Source: Phanerodontia chrysosporium
Lineage: Eukaryota > Basidiomycota > Agaricomycetes > Polyporales > Phanerochaetaceae
Direction of reading: 5' to 3'
Length of the DNA: 64,000 nt
NCBI GenBank assembly: GCA_001910725.1
Contig: MJGA01000002.1
Location: 868,001-932,000 of the forward strand
The notes below the pieces were generated by a model. That model saw only the letters and a list, made by a program, of their open reading frames with translations. It ran no database searches and was not told the DNA's origin. Position 1 is the stretch's first letter, and the number at the start of each line of letters is the position of its first letter. This document shows positions 23,701 through 34,611 of this stretch, piece by piece. The translations under genes were made by a program, and so were the position numbers.

Positions 23701-23780
23701 CCGAGGGCGCGGTCATGGACGAGAAGGGCCACGTCGATGTCAGCGGACCCCCGCCGGGTGGGGAAGTGAGGGCCCTGTGA
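20764..23780 (+). CDS. CSC1/OSCA1-like cation channel (RSN1/DUF221)
   Basis: Exons: 20764-20765, 20815-20994, 21046-22538, 22592-23190 and 23247-23780. The start codon itself is split: AT ends exon 1 at a GTGAGT donor, and G opens exon 2, giving MSNNSTSNPDISN. The order is a first membrane helix, RSPPLTQHLQRLLWPWAVFRA, two helices, a cytosolic domain with RGVPQRYLTERALKKLYDCL and a Lys-rich coiled coil, then the membrane core (WAITLGLIILWAFPVAFVGA, LPGPIVGIISGILPPVLLA, SNFFLTYIILQGLSGTAAGF, NVSWGTLWPATTLLVVIALA) and a long acidic tail. OSCA/TMEM63/CSC1 proteins are osmo- and mechanosensitive channels of the plasma or other membranes. Two one-base breaks occur, an extra base near 22245-22248 and a missing C at the CCC run 22818-22820. 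Both restore family-conserved sequence when corrected. Confidence 0.92.
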
Positions 23781-24070
23781 AGTGCGCGTAAGTCCGCACT
23801 GTGAAGGGCGTCGTGAGGGACGGTGTTGCTTCTGGTGGATACCCCAGTCGCTGTTTGATACACGGTCGGGTTATTGCGAGGCGCGGCAACGTTCGATAAG
23901 CTTTGTATGCCATTATGTTGTTATTACGATAGTGTAAGGGACGCTGTAATACTAAACATGACTAGTCCGGTGTTTGTACTATACTGACGACGCTTTACGA
24001 TCACTGATGATTACATCTACATTGCGTGTTTTGGACGGTTCGGTTTATCTTGCCTGTGAGTTCGTACATT

Positions 24071-24657
24071 TCATGCGTAGACCACAGCCCGCAGGGTAGC
24101 AGGCTCGCGGTCATCGTTCGTACATGGGCTCCTCCACGACGCCTCCTCTTCAGCTGCACCTCCCCAACCTCCTCTCGTATGCGCGCTCCCGTCTCCGAGC
24201 GATGTTTCCGCGTACGACGCCGTCTGCAGTATGTGTTGCAGGTACTGCTCAGCGTGCACCAGATGGTCACCCGCGAGCGCCACATAACCGGTATGCATGG
24301 CGTCGGGGCGGTGCAGGTCATTAGTCGTCCCGACGGGCGGCGGCGCCTCCCAGTCGGTCTCGTTGAAGAGGCCCCCGGCGAGCAGAGCGCTCTCGAGGGC
24401 GGGGTCGTGAAGGTCGTTAGTGGAGAGCTGCATCGCAATGTCGTTCGTCACCCATTCTGCGGGTGCCGTGAGCATTGTGGGGGCCCGGACAGGCAAAGGA
24501 GAGACGGCGCACCGTGATGTCTGGGCGTCGGCCCGCGCAGGAGGACCTGCAGGTTCGTGACGTGCTTCAATGTCGCCAGGACATGTCCCGCAGCGAAGAG
24601 TGCCGCGAGGAGGGTGCCGAGGAAGGCGGCGGCCCAAAGCGTGTACGGCCTCGTCAT
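24071..24657 (-). CDS. Small single-pass membrane protein of unknown function
   Basis: Two exons, 24513-24657 and 24071-24456, joined by a GTGCGC..GCAG intron in phase 1, give 176 residues without frame breaks. The N terminus MTRPYTLWAAAFLGTLLAAL forms a signal anchor. The rest is hydrophilic, with EWVTNDIAMQLSTNDLHDPA, GLFNETDWEAPPPVG and HAEQYLQHILQTASYAE. An upstream in-frame ATG at 24687 would add 10 residues. A TATATGG word lies further upstream. I recognise no domain; the topology suggests an N-terminally anchored protein. Support comes from the open reading and the clean splice only. Confidence 0.47.
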
Positions 24658-24687
24658 CACGGGCCTGTTGTGTGCTGCCCGTGCCAT

Positions 24688-25435
24688 TGGTGTGTGCGGC
24701 CGCGGGGAGGGCCTCCTGGTGCGTCGCGCGCCGCGGCCCATATACCCTGCCCCACTTATTGTCTTGGGGGCGCTGCCACGCGCGCTGCCCCCGGGGCCCA
24801 CGCCGAAGCATGCTGTGGAAGCACGCCCGGCCATGTTGCCAGAGCGACGCTAGGAATGCTGTGTCGCCTGGAATGTATTGCGAGGCGCATTGGCAGCGCC
24901 TTCGGGGAGACAAAGGAATGGAGCCCTGCGTGCCCGCGTCGCGCGGAAGCAGTGCACTAGGGAGCCACGCAAACGCTGATGCCGGGGGACACGCCCCTGT
25001 GCGACGTGCGCTCAGTACAAGCTGCGAGAGCCCTGCCTGCAAGGAACCAGAGTGTGGCACCGTTTACTAACAGGCTTTTTGTGATGCTCGCAAGTCTTGT
25101 GTACAAGTACAAGCTGTCGATGCAGATAGGAACGAGGGGCCGCAGGGTCGCATTGCATTCTGTACGGCGTGCGATCCCCTTATTGTGTGGAGGCCGTTGG
25201 GAGACCACGCTCGACCATAACGGGAAGCTGCGTAGTCAGGGCCGGGAAGCGCTGATCGAAGCCTCGATCCCGCATGCTCGTCGATCGTGCTCAGCAGGTG
25301 AGACGACACACCGGGTATCTCGCTGGGCGAAGTGTACGAATGCCGAGGCCATGGCGGACGTACACAGCGATCGCGGCCAGAGGCCAGCTTCGGATGGCAA
25401 AGTCGTTCAATCCATCGGCCAGCATCGAAATCGCG
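24688..25435. other. Gene-poor stretch
   Basis: No supported gene. The right end carries the TATA box of the next candidate. Confidence 0.5.
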
Positions 25436-25443
25436 TATAAATA
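25436..25443 (+). promoter_or_regulatory. TATA box
   Basis: TATAAATA, 37 bases before an ATG that opens a signal-peptide-like frame at 25481. Confidence 0.45.
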
Positions 25444-25480
25444 CAGGCCAGACACACTGAACGGAAGTCATCGCTAGACA

Positions 25481-25639
25481 ATGCAGCTCACGCTTTGCTC
25501 CGTTATCGTTCTTTTGTGCGCCATTGCGGCGGCGGCGCGCCTATTGGTGAAGTTGGTGAGTTCGTGAAGCATGCTAAGAGAGAATGGTAACTGACCCCGA
25601 CCGCCGAAGCAGATGCTCGCTTGGAGCGTGTGCATATGA
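25481..25639 (+). CDS. Candidate very small secreted peptide gene
   Basis: Exon 1 (25481-25555) encodes MQLTLCSVIVLLCAIAAAAR and ends at a GTGAGT donor. A 57-base intron with the branch point AACTGAC ends at 25612. In the strict frame exon 2 adds MLAWSVCI and stops at 25639, giving 33 residues. In the next frame the second exon and a third one (from a CTCCAG acceptor near 25703) read DARLERVHMTRDGRQ and then RPAPTIWGRASVKMDSQ, stopping at 25759, which looks more protein-like and would need one base of correction. The TATA box and signal peptide are the main support. Confidence 0.3.
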
Positions 25640-25759
25640 CGAGGGACGGACGCCAAGGTACGCTCCATCGCAACACATAACACATGTTCTGACGTGGCTC
25701 CAGGCCGACCGGCCCCTACAATTTGGGGTCGCGCATCAGTCAAGATGGACAGCCAGTAA

Positions 25760-26326
25760 TCAGAAAGAGTGAAGATAAATGTTCGAAGAGCGGAAGAACG
25801 TTAGTTTCTCTGCCGACGATTGCTCTTCACATGGAACTGCATACGGTCGTCGTGAGATCTGTGCGCGCACTGCACATCTTTACTCTACACTGCACAATTC
25901 TCTATCAGATTCCATATAATATTCTGAATAGTCGCTAGACACAGTACCTAATCCTTAACCTTTCAATCGAAGTGTTTTGTTGGAGACATCGCCGATCATA
26001 CACTATGTTGAATTTGAGTCCACAGTCGAGAGTTGTATGTGTGAGGTCAGGAGAATGCCACCGCGAGAGTCAGGCAAGTCGATTCGTGGAAGCGTGTCGC
26101 GGCGGGAGCAACCGTACGCCACGTGGGATTCCGTAGGCGCGTTTCTGGCGCTTCGCATTCGAGGTACGCGCTCGCCGTTGATCATCATCGTTCTTCGAGC
26201 GCACATACGGTCCTGAGCGGCGAGGATGATACCCACAAGCCTGTGCAGTTTCAGATAATATCGTCTGCACGGCCTGCAGAACACAGCCCTCGAGCACTTC
26301 CTCACAGTCTCAGTCGTCGACTCGTC
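25760..26326. other. AT-richer intergenic stretch
   Basis: No gene seen; upstream region of P450-1. Confidence 0.5.
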
Positions 26327-28758
26327 ATGGCATCGGCTTGCCTGAGGTTGTACTCGCATCTATCTTTGCCTATCTCCTATATCGAGAGACATGGGGCAAA
26401 AAGACTGCTCTGTCAAATGTTGCTGGGCCTCCCAGAGAGTCCTGGTTGAAAGGTGAGTCTCCTGAAACTTCCTGTAAGCATTTGGACTCACTACGCCCGG
26501 GCCTGGCTCATAGGCAACACGCAGCGGCTGTTTCGTGATGCGCTAGACTACAACCTGTGGCTATCTCGCACATATGGAACTGCTGTGAAGATGTATTCAC
26601 TCTACGGTGTTAGTACTCGTCTCGTATTCACCACTAGGATGCTGATACCCTAGTCTAGCGTCCAGCATTGTATTTGTCTGATCCTCTAGCGCTACACCAT
26701 GTATTCGTCAAAGACCAGAACTACTTCGATGTCAGCAACGCATTCATTCAGTACGAACTGCGTATCGTGCTATTGTGATAATTATGCTCACGTCCCCTTA
26801 GCAGCAATCTCTTGATGTTCGGAGAAGGCCTGACCGGGACGCTAGGTCGGTTCTGAGCCTCGATGCAGAATCATATCGACTCAATCACATGCAGGAGAAC
26901 AGCACAAGAAGCAACGCAAAATGCTGAACCCGGTCTTCTCGGTATCGAACCTGCGGGAACTCCTTCCCGTCATTCAGCCGATCGCGAACGAGATGGCATC
27001 AGTCTTCGTCAAGCAGATACCTGCAGACGGGAGTGAGGATTCGTCCCGTATTTACTTTGATTCGTGCTCACTGAAAGCTAGGGCCAGGGAGATTGACATA
27101 ATGCCTTGGCTTTCCCGAGGTGCACAGGAATACATGTCCCAAGCATGCTTTGGCTGGACGTTCAACGCTTTGGACTTGAACAAGCGCAACACCTATTCCG
27201 AAGCGGCAAGAAAATACACGTTAGCCCTGCACCCCGCTAAGGAAAGTACTTACTGATTGCGTTTTAGACCTGCCGCTCTCCGAGTGTCTTGGCTGCGTCC
27301 ATACCTACCATTCATTGTCCGCACTATTCCACTCACATTGAGGACAAAGATGCTCGACTGGTACCCGGGTAACGATATGAAGGACTTCTTGTATATCCTT
27401 GACGTGATGCACCAGACCAGCAAGCGCATCTTCGAACAGAAGAAGAAAGCCTTGGACAGCAGGGTCTTGGAGAAGGCCGATGCTGCAACCTCAGAAAGGT
27501 CTGAAGGGGACTTAGGTCCTGTGATGCAGGGCAAGGATATCATGAGCATTCTGCGTAAGCATCGCTCTGAATACTTAGATAGGCCTGTTCTCACCTATCT
27601 TCTGTGCAGTCAAAGCCAATGCGTCCTCAAACGAAGCCGATCGCATGACGGACTCGGAAATGATAGGCCAAATGAGGTACGAGGCATCGTAGTTATGTTC
27701 AGGTGTTCCTGACAAGGGCGAAAGCACTCTGCTCTTCGCAGGATTCGAAACGACGACCTACGCGATATCGCGTATTCTATGGGTCCTTGCTAGTCACCCA
27801 GACGCGCAGGCTCGTATCCGCAGCGAGGTGAAGGCTGCCAAAAACAAATATCTGGAAGATGGTCGTTCTACCGCTTCGACATGGGAGGACGTTTCGCTCT
27901 CGTACGATGACCTGATGGCGCTTCCATACCTGGACGCGGTCATAAAGGAGACCCTGCGAGTATACCCGCCGAGCAGCGTCCACTTCAGAGTGTGCGTTAA
28001 GTCACAAGCACATTCTCTGTTTCACAGCTTACACCATTTTCCCCGCGTAAAGTGCTCTGCAAAACACGACGCTTCCTTTACAGTATCCTGTCAAGTCTGT
28101 GAATGACACGCCTATCACTACGATTCCTGTCGAGAAGGGCACGCAGATCTTAGTGTCTATCATCGCCTCGAATCACAATACGAATGTCTGGGGCCCGGAC
28201 GCTTCAGAATGGAAGCCCGAGCGCTGGCTGAACTCGGATGACAAGGCGGTGCCCAAGGCAACTACCGACTCTGCGAAGTACCCCGGCGCGTACAGCGGGA
28301 TGTTAGTTCTGTCTCTAGCGGATCATAACCATTCTGGGCTGACAATGTTCATAGGATGACGTTCCTCGGAGGTCCGCGAGGCTGCATGTAAGTCACTACC
28401 AGCATCCCGATTTGGACGGCTAGTGTTGACAGGGGCTCTGCAGCGGCTTCAAGTTCTCGGAGATGGAAGCAAGTGAGTCGTGCATGTTCGTATTGTTCTC
28501 GCCTTCACGACCAACCTCCCTGGTTACAGAGCAGGTTCTCGCGACGCTGCTGCCGCGTTTGCATTTCGCGCTCCCGTCGGCAGTGGACGAACAGGGCAGG
28601 AAAAGGAGGTGTACTGGATGATGAGCGGCCCGCAGATACCCGTCGTGCGTCCTCCATTCGGTGATGGCATGACTGCGCAGGTCCCACTGGACGTCCGGCT
28701 CGTCAGGGAAGAGGATTTTGCACATGGATTCGACGACGAGGACTTGATTAAGTTATAG
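26327..28758 (+). CDS. Cytochrome P450-1
   Basis: A many-exon P450. N-terminal anchor GLPEVVLASIFAYLLYRETW, proline-rich hinge GPPRESWLKG, then RPALYLSDPLALHHVFVKDQ, EQHKKQRKMLNPVFSVSNLR, DIMPWLSRGAQEYMSQACFG, the I-helix oxygen motif LLFAGFETTTYA, K-helix ETLR, meander WKPERW, and the heme loop FLGGPRGCIGFKFSEME with its cysteine ligand. It is ER-anchored, uses CPR electrons and oxidises a lipophilic substrate that cannot be named. Introns are short and mostly clear (for example AT|gtaagt within GCIG). Two frame breaks are inferred: within the first codons near 26334, and near 28595 before EVYWMMSGPQIPVVRPPFGD. With both repaired the tail ends FDDEDLIKL at 28758. The family resembles basidiomycete P450s with a FVKDQNYFD motif. 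Confidence 0.9.
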
Positions 28759-29672
28759 ATGTTACGCGTTCGTTGCTCCTCAGTTCTTCTACGTTTGTCT
28801 GGTCACCAGTGATGTAGTAGGTATTCACTGCGATTACGATGACCCTGAGCAGACCAGGCTGTAGTTGTTATATGTCACCAGCGTACGCATTCTCGATGGC
28901 GTCGCGCTCTTCGAGTCGGGCATTCTATCGGATCTCGTCAAATCGGGAATGGTAAGGTGGGGCTTATGACCTGGACACAGGAAATGAAATCTAATAGGAG
29001 GACTGCAGCTGGCATGCAGCATTTATATAACCTTCGTTATTGTCTCTCAGAACCATTTGCCTCATTTCCGTTCGAACAATCTCCGCTGAGCAGAAGCCTT
29101 GGTATCAGCCTCATCTAGGTTGGCGGTCGTGGTTTGCCACAAGCCGTTCCTTCTTCACCCCAGTAACGATGTATGCATGCAAGCCATACGTGAGTTTGTC
29201 TGAAATACCTGAAGTATACAATTGACAACTGTCGTTCAAGAGTATTCATACTACCAGCCCTGATGTTGGAGCATATCTGCCGCTCAGCCAGGACGAGGAA
29301 AGAATCTTCACGAAGGAGACAGCCCTAGAGAACGAGTCCGCGCCTAGGCCGCAGTATACATTCTGCCTTCTCATCCAATGGTAGCTGCTTTCTCCTAACG
29401 CTGTTGCTACTGGTCAACTTCGACTGCTTAGCCATTCGTAACATACCAAATGAACCTTGCTTACGACCTCTGAAGACCGGTGCGCGCTGCTTTCCTTATG
29501 CCTTTGCATCGCAGCTGACAGAAGAGGTTCTGTAATGAACAGATAATTGACACTTGACTATTACACGAGTACTACATACAGAGCTAGTTGTGCATCGATG
29601 TCTATGACGGAATATGATTTGCAGCCTCATGAGAATTGTGGCTCAGGGGTAGAACGAGTGTGCTGTATATAT
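28759..29672. other. Gene-poor, AT-richer stretch
   Basis: No coding pattern. A tRNA A-box-like word occurs near 29638-29655 but no B box follows, so no tRNA is called. Confidence 0.55.
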
Positions 29673-30908
29673 CTACTCGACATAGACATTGCTAAGGAAT
29701 GGCATAGCTGGGCATGCTCCTAGGCTTCCTGCGGACGGCTGGTGTTTAGGAGTCTTGTCTGCCTGGACGTGGTGCAGCTCCATAACCTCACCCGGCCCAA
29801 AGGACCCTTCTAGCCTGTCAATCGGGGTAGGAATGCTGAGCGTGGTGGTTACTCCTCGCGAGGCGGGTGCCCAGGACAGGGTCGAGAGCTGCACTGTCTG
29901 CTCCCACGACAATCCGAGACCGACGTGGATCAGAATCAGCGTCGAAGCGATGCCCTAGAGTATCCGCACAACTGAGGTGAGTGTCGGCCTCGGCGCGCAC
30001 AGGACGGGGCGTGACGCACGTAGGTTTGTGTGGCGACGAGCACCATGATGAGCTCAGACGGGTGGCCGAGACCGAAGATGATGACGAATACAAACTGCAC
30101 GACAAAGTACAGCACGCCGCTCTCGATGATGACATTCATCGCCGCGCGCGTCGCCGACCGCGTCGGAAGCTCGTACAGCGCCGTGTCCTTGGACATCCAC
30201 CAGATCCGCCCGATGATGAGCCCGCTCACCATGACGTTCGTGCACAGCGGCAGCGTGAAGCTCGCGAGCGCGAGCGGGACGATCGACGGCATCGCGGTCG
30301 AGCCGGTCGTGCCCCATACGAAGTGTCCCACCACCGCTGCGCATACTGCCGACGAAATTTCGTGAGATCGGGCTGGCACGCAGAGTGGGACGCAGGGAGC
30401 TGCTTACTGAGGCCGCCTGAGGCTGTGAGCAAAGGAAGGATGATGATGTAGTAGTTACATCCCCAGATTATATAACACCTATATATTAAAATGAGGTCTC
30501 CTAGGAAGTCGGCTACTGATGTGGTGCAGTCTGCGATGAACGTGTGGTACGTCTCGTTAGCGTACCCTCGACTGTCCCGAGGCTCTACAATGCTTGCTTT
30601 AATCAGAGCTCAGAGAGGTCAAGAGAGAAAATTACGCACGAGAAAGTCGTAGAAATGCGCGAACTCCAGCGCGTAGTGCAGCGTACACGCTACGAACAGG
30701 AGACAATGGAGCGTGACAATGATCTTGTTCGCCCCTCTGTTCTTTCGTATCCACAGAATAACCCAGAGGGACGCCGCAAACAGCACAACATACGCGCCTA
30801 GCGCGCATCGTCAGACCGCGCTCCGCCAGACGCACCGCGGGACGCACCGTAGAACAGCGACTCGCACACGAACCCGACGAGTGCTAGGACATCGACATTC
30901 ACGGGCAT
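29673..30908 (-). CDS. Seven-transmembrane protein, family 1, gene B
   Basis: Five exons: 30848-30908, 30640-30797, 30408-30582, 30020-30345 and 29673-29954, all in phase. It starts MPVNVDVLALVGFVCESLFYG, then GAYVVLFAASLWVILWIRKN, CLLFVACTLHYALEFAHF, a lumenal or extracellular loop with an NET glycosylation site, DFLGDLILIYRCYIIWG, HFVWGTTGSTAMPSIVPLAL, LPLCTNVMVSGLIIGRIWWM, SGVLYFVVQFVFVIIFGLGH, and GIASTLILIHVGLGLSWEQ opening the last exon, with a hydrophilic tail. Intron sites match genes A and C exactly. No frame break was found, so this is the best reference copy. Its function is unknown; the plan is that of a receptor-like 7TM protein. Confidence 0.86.
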
Positions 30909-31892
30909 GTCGACTTGGAGCTGGGAGCAAGGAGTGTGAGGTGCGGGGAAGGGCCGGCGCGCGCACGGGGGCGTTGATAAGTCGAGAGAGCAGTGGCCCG
31001 CCGGGCAGACGGCGTTGCCCGAGATGAAGAATGATACGCCTCTGTGCTTGTCGCCGTCCCAAGCGAGCCCTGCAAGGCACCATGTCGTCTCACTCCGGGG
31101 CGCGCGCACGACCCGACCCTATGCCGCATCCGGACGCAATCAGCAAACGTCGAGCAGCCCCCTCCGGGGTGCGCGCGATAGAACGCGGCGACGGGCCCCG
31201 CTACGCCGAAGCACTTGGACGTGCTGTGATGGCTGCGCGAGAGGGCACGAATGGGAGGCGGACGCAGAGACACCGCCCGCGTTCGAAGGAGACCTACTGA
31301 TCAGCGGCTCCGCGAAATGCAGAGGGTCGTGCCTGCGCCCGCCGCTCTGATGCCGCCGCCACACTCACGTCGTTCTCACGGCAACAAGGCCCAGGCCAAA
31401 GATGTACAGAACGGCATCCATCAGGGTCCTCCGCTTGTGCCCTTGCCTGCTGGGTGTGCCAGCCTTTCTGTAGACGGCGGAGCTCGACGGTCTTCAGCAA
31501 GTCGTCATCTGTCCAGCTGACAAAATCCATCCGAGACAAGAGTATTGGCGTCACGAGGTTGCCTTTGGGAGTTGAAAGAACGTCTTGAAGCGGGCTAGCG
31601 GCGGAGGCGTAGAGGATCCACATCCGGGGCAAGACTTGCTCTGTACGCTCGATCCCGCCCGACCCTGGTTTTCCCACGTCCAGGGTCCAGGCTGAAACAA
31701 ATTTGACGGTCGGACAGTGCGTCGTAGTATCATTTATAGGTCCTAGGGACGACATGAAGACATCTTGACAGAGGAAGCGAGAAATCAGAATTACGCTAGG
31801 AGGACAAACGGTCAGCCTCTTGCAGCCCGAGAGGCCCGCAGGAGATTTACACACCAATATAACTACTTTACGTTGACCCGCTATCAATGCAA
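30909..31892. other. Stretch without a secure gene
   Basis: Left end is the promoter of gene B and right end the 3' flank of gene C. A 197-codon minus-strand frame (31294-31887) has no start context or family resemblance and is not called. Confidence 0.45.
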
Positions 31893-33017
31893 TTAGTCTT
31901 TCTGGGACTCCATCTCGATGTCGTTAGGGTCGGCCTTCGATGTGAGATGTGTAGGGTAGACATTGCTCAGCAGCATACGACCCCAAGTGTTGGCAGGAGG
32001 CTCTTCATCGACAGCTTTCGTAATATATTCGGACGTGAGGCCCAGACCAGCCTGGATGACGATGAGGAAGGAGGCGATGCCCTGGGAACAACAGTAAGCG
32101 GCCTAGTTCTTTTAGGGGAGATAGCGCAGACGTACATAAACCTGGACAGCCAGCGGAATGACGACCTGCTCGCCTGGGTGGTTCATGCCGAAGAGCGTGA
32201 CGAAGACGAGCTGCACGAAGAAGTAGAGCATGCCGCTCTCGAGCATGATCGCGGCGACCGTGCGTGCGCTCGTGAGGCTATACGTCTGCATGCGCCGCGA
32301 CATGTACCACACGCGCCCGACGATGAGCAGCGTGACCATGACGTTCGTGCAGAAGGGGAGGCAAAAGCTCGCGAGGCCTAGCGGAACAATCGACGGCGAC
32401 GGCGTCGCTCCATGCGTGCCTTTCACGAGGTGCCCGACCATGGCTGCGCAGACTGTCGGGGTGGTACAGTCAGCAAAGACCAGAAAAGCCAGGCTGGGTG
32501 CACTCACCTAGGCCGGCAATCGAAGTCATCATGGGGAGGATGGTAACGAGGTAGTTGCCGCTGTAGATCAACCATAGACGGTAGATCAGAATCAGGTCTC
32601 CGAAGAAATCGGTGATGGAAATGAAGAGGTCGGCGGCGAAGTAGACGTTTGTTTCGTTGGCAAATCCATCAACGCCAGTATCTTTCTGCAGACGGGCGCA
32701 ATTAGTAACAGATGTTTCTACTAGATGGCATGCTATGGCGTACCAGCGTGGTATGGAAATGGTTGAACTCGAGTGCAAAGTGCGCAAGGCAGCTTAGGAA
32801 GAGCATCACGCTCAGAGCCAAGATGACCTGGTTGGATCCATGGCGCCGAGTCCGTGGGAGGAGCACGTTCAAAGCAAGGAAGAACACCACCAGGTTGACA
32901 CCTGCACAACGTCAGTCTGCCGATCAAACGCAAAGCGACGGTGAGCATACCGAAGAGGACTGCCTCGCACGCGAAACCCAAGAGTGCACCGAGGTCGACG
33001 AACTGTGCCTGAGGCAT
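31893..33017 (-). CDS. Seven-transmembrane protein, family 1, gene C
   Basis: Five exons: 32951-33017, 32744-32901, 32508-32685, 32136-32452 and 31893-32081, all in phase. It reads MPQAQFVDLGALLGFACEAV, SCLALHFALEF-like (SCLAHFALEFNHF), GFANETNVYF with a potential N-glycosylation site, DFFGDLILIYRLWLIYSG, CAAMVGHLVKGTHG, LPFCTNVMVTLLIVGRVWYM, ESGMLYFFVQLVFVTLFGMN and GIASFLIVIQAGLGLTSEY, ending IEMESQKD. Same strand and orientation as gene B, about 1 kb away: a tandem pair. No frame break. Function unknown. Confidence 0.86.
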
Positions 33018-34611
33018 GTTGACGAGGAGCGTCGGGCGATGTTCGGACTGTGGTGGGATCGAGGGGTCGAGGACCTGGCAGGTGGCCGAGCGATGGTCAC
33101 CACGGATGCGCCATGCCTTGCACCGGGCTTTAAAGCAGGCCAGCGGGCGTGTGAGGATCGGTTACGGGAAATCATCAGGCACCACCTGCGCCCTTGGCTT
33201 CCCGTTGGGAGGCCACAAGCGGCGATCAGGTTCCCGCCAGGTTAGTACAAAAGTTCCTGGCGCCCTTGCTAGGAGCGGTCATGGACACGCCTCATGGCCT
33301 GGCGATGGACGCCGCCAGCGGAACGCGGCCGTGTGTTCCTCTCTCTTCTTCCATCAGCTGCCCCACAGTGTGGGCGCCAGACACCGGGTGCGCATGCCGC
33401 GACGGGCCCCCGGGCTTCATGTGCGAGATATCCGTGAGGGAAGAGATCTGCATTGAGGAGAGTACTGAACAGGGTCACCCTTGATAGCGAGATATCTACT
33501 CACCTCGGTATGTCCGTGGCATGGGCAACCGTCGGCAGCACCGGCATGTTTTCAGGGGCTTGTAACGAGGCCTTTGTGCGACTTTCCTCGCGGTGCCTGT
33601 GATGTCGAGTTCTGTCTTGAACGAAGTTCACATGTCAGTCACCTCGCAGCACGGGTCTCGAGTGAGTGGAAACAGCAGGTCGTTGCGTTTCGGGTCGCGA
33701 ACGTGTTTCTGAGTTCAGACTAAAGGATAAAGACCCAGGAGAGGGCTTCACACCTGGCAGATTGCGCGAAATCGAGAAAGGGTCTAGCCAGCCGAGTGGG
33801 AAGCATGTTATGGGGAATCCAGCAACTCTAACCTAGCCGTAACACCATGAGGTCGACAGCGAGTGGCATGCGACCAAGGAGCCGTTCGAGCAGCAAATGC
33901 GATCTGAGTTCAACACCAGCTATACGAGGGCCAGACGGGTAGGCCATGGAGGAGGTGAGCGAGACAAGGGCAACATTCGCGATTTCGTGAAAGGACCGCC
34001 TTCGATTCCCGCGGCGGGCGTTTTATTTTCTGCAGCGTTTCCCACGCTTACCGACTGGATCAGAGCTAAATTCGAAGGCCCGTTCTTCATATGGACTTTG
34101 TCGAAGCTGACCACGTTTGCTCTAGACTCGCTCGCGGTACCCCCACACGCACTGCGGGGCATGTGGGCTATAGGTAAGCTAGCAGTTTCGGAATGGGAGC
34201 CAGGAGGGCAAACCGGCTCCGCACCTTGTGGCAACAAGCGCACGTCACATTTAGGAAGTCGATGGCCTATTGCGGGCGGAGCAGCCTAAACGGGCGGGAA
34301 GTCACGATAAAGTGGTCCTCTGTCCAGTTGACACCAGTTCGACCACGCTCGACGTCAAACCCCGGACGGATGCACTCGGCTCCCTCCCTGCCCACCCGCC
34401 CTCCTTGCCCTCTGCCCCCATCTCCCCCTGCCTCGACGCTGCCCGCTGCATCCACTGCCGTGGATTTATGGTGCGTTCCCCCAAGCGCGGCCCTCTAGAG
34501 TTCGCCTCGTCTAACTCTGAGGATTACTAGGACCTCCCGCGGTCAGTGTGATCGGTTACACTCTGTCAGAGAGTTGTGGATGACGAGGGATACGACTAGA
34601 TTGCGCACGGG
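33018..34611. other. Gene-poor stretch between divergent 7TM genes
   Basis: Shared upstream region of gene C (-) and gene E (+). Several open frames occur but none with a domain or splice support. Confidence 0.5.

Noticed and set aside
29638..29660. tRNA A-box-like GTGGCTCAGGGGTAGAAC
   Set aside because: No B box (GGTTCRANYCC) or acceptor stem within 90 bases.
31294..31887. 197-codon minus-strand frame between 7TM genes
   Set aside because: No recognisable domain, no promoter or splice support, low-complexity ends.
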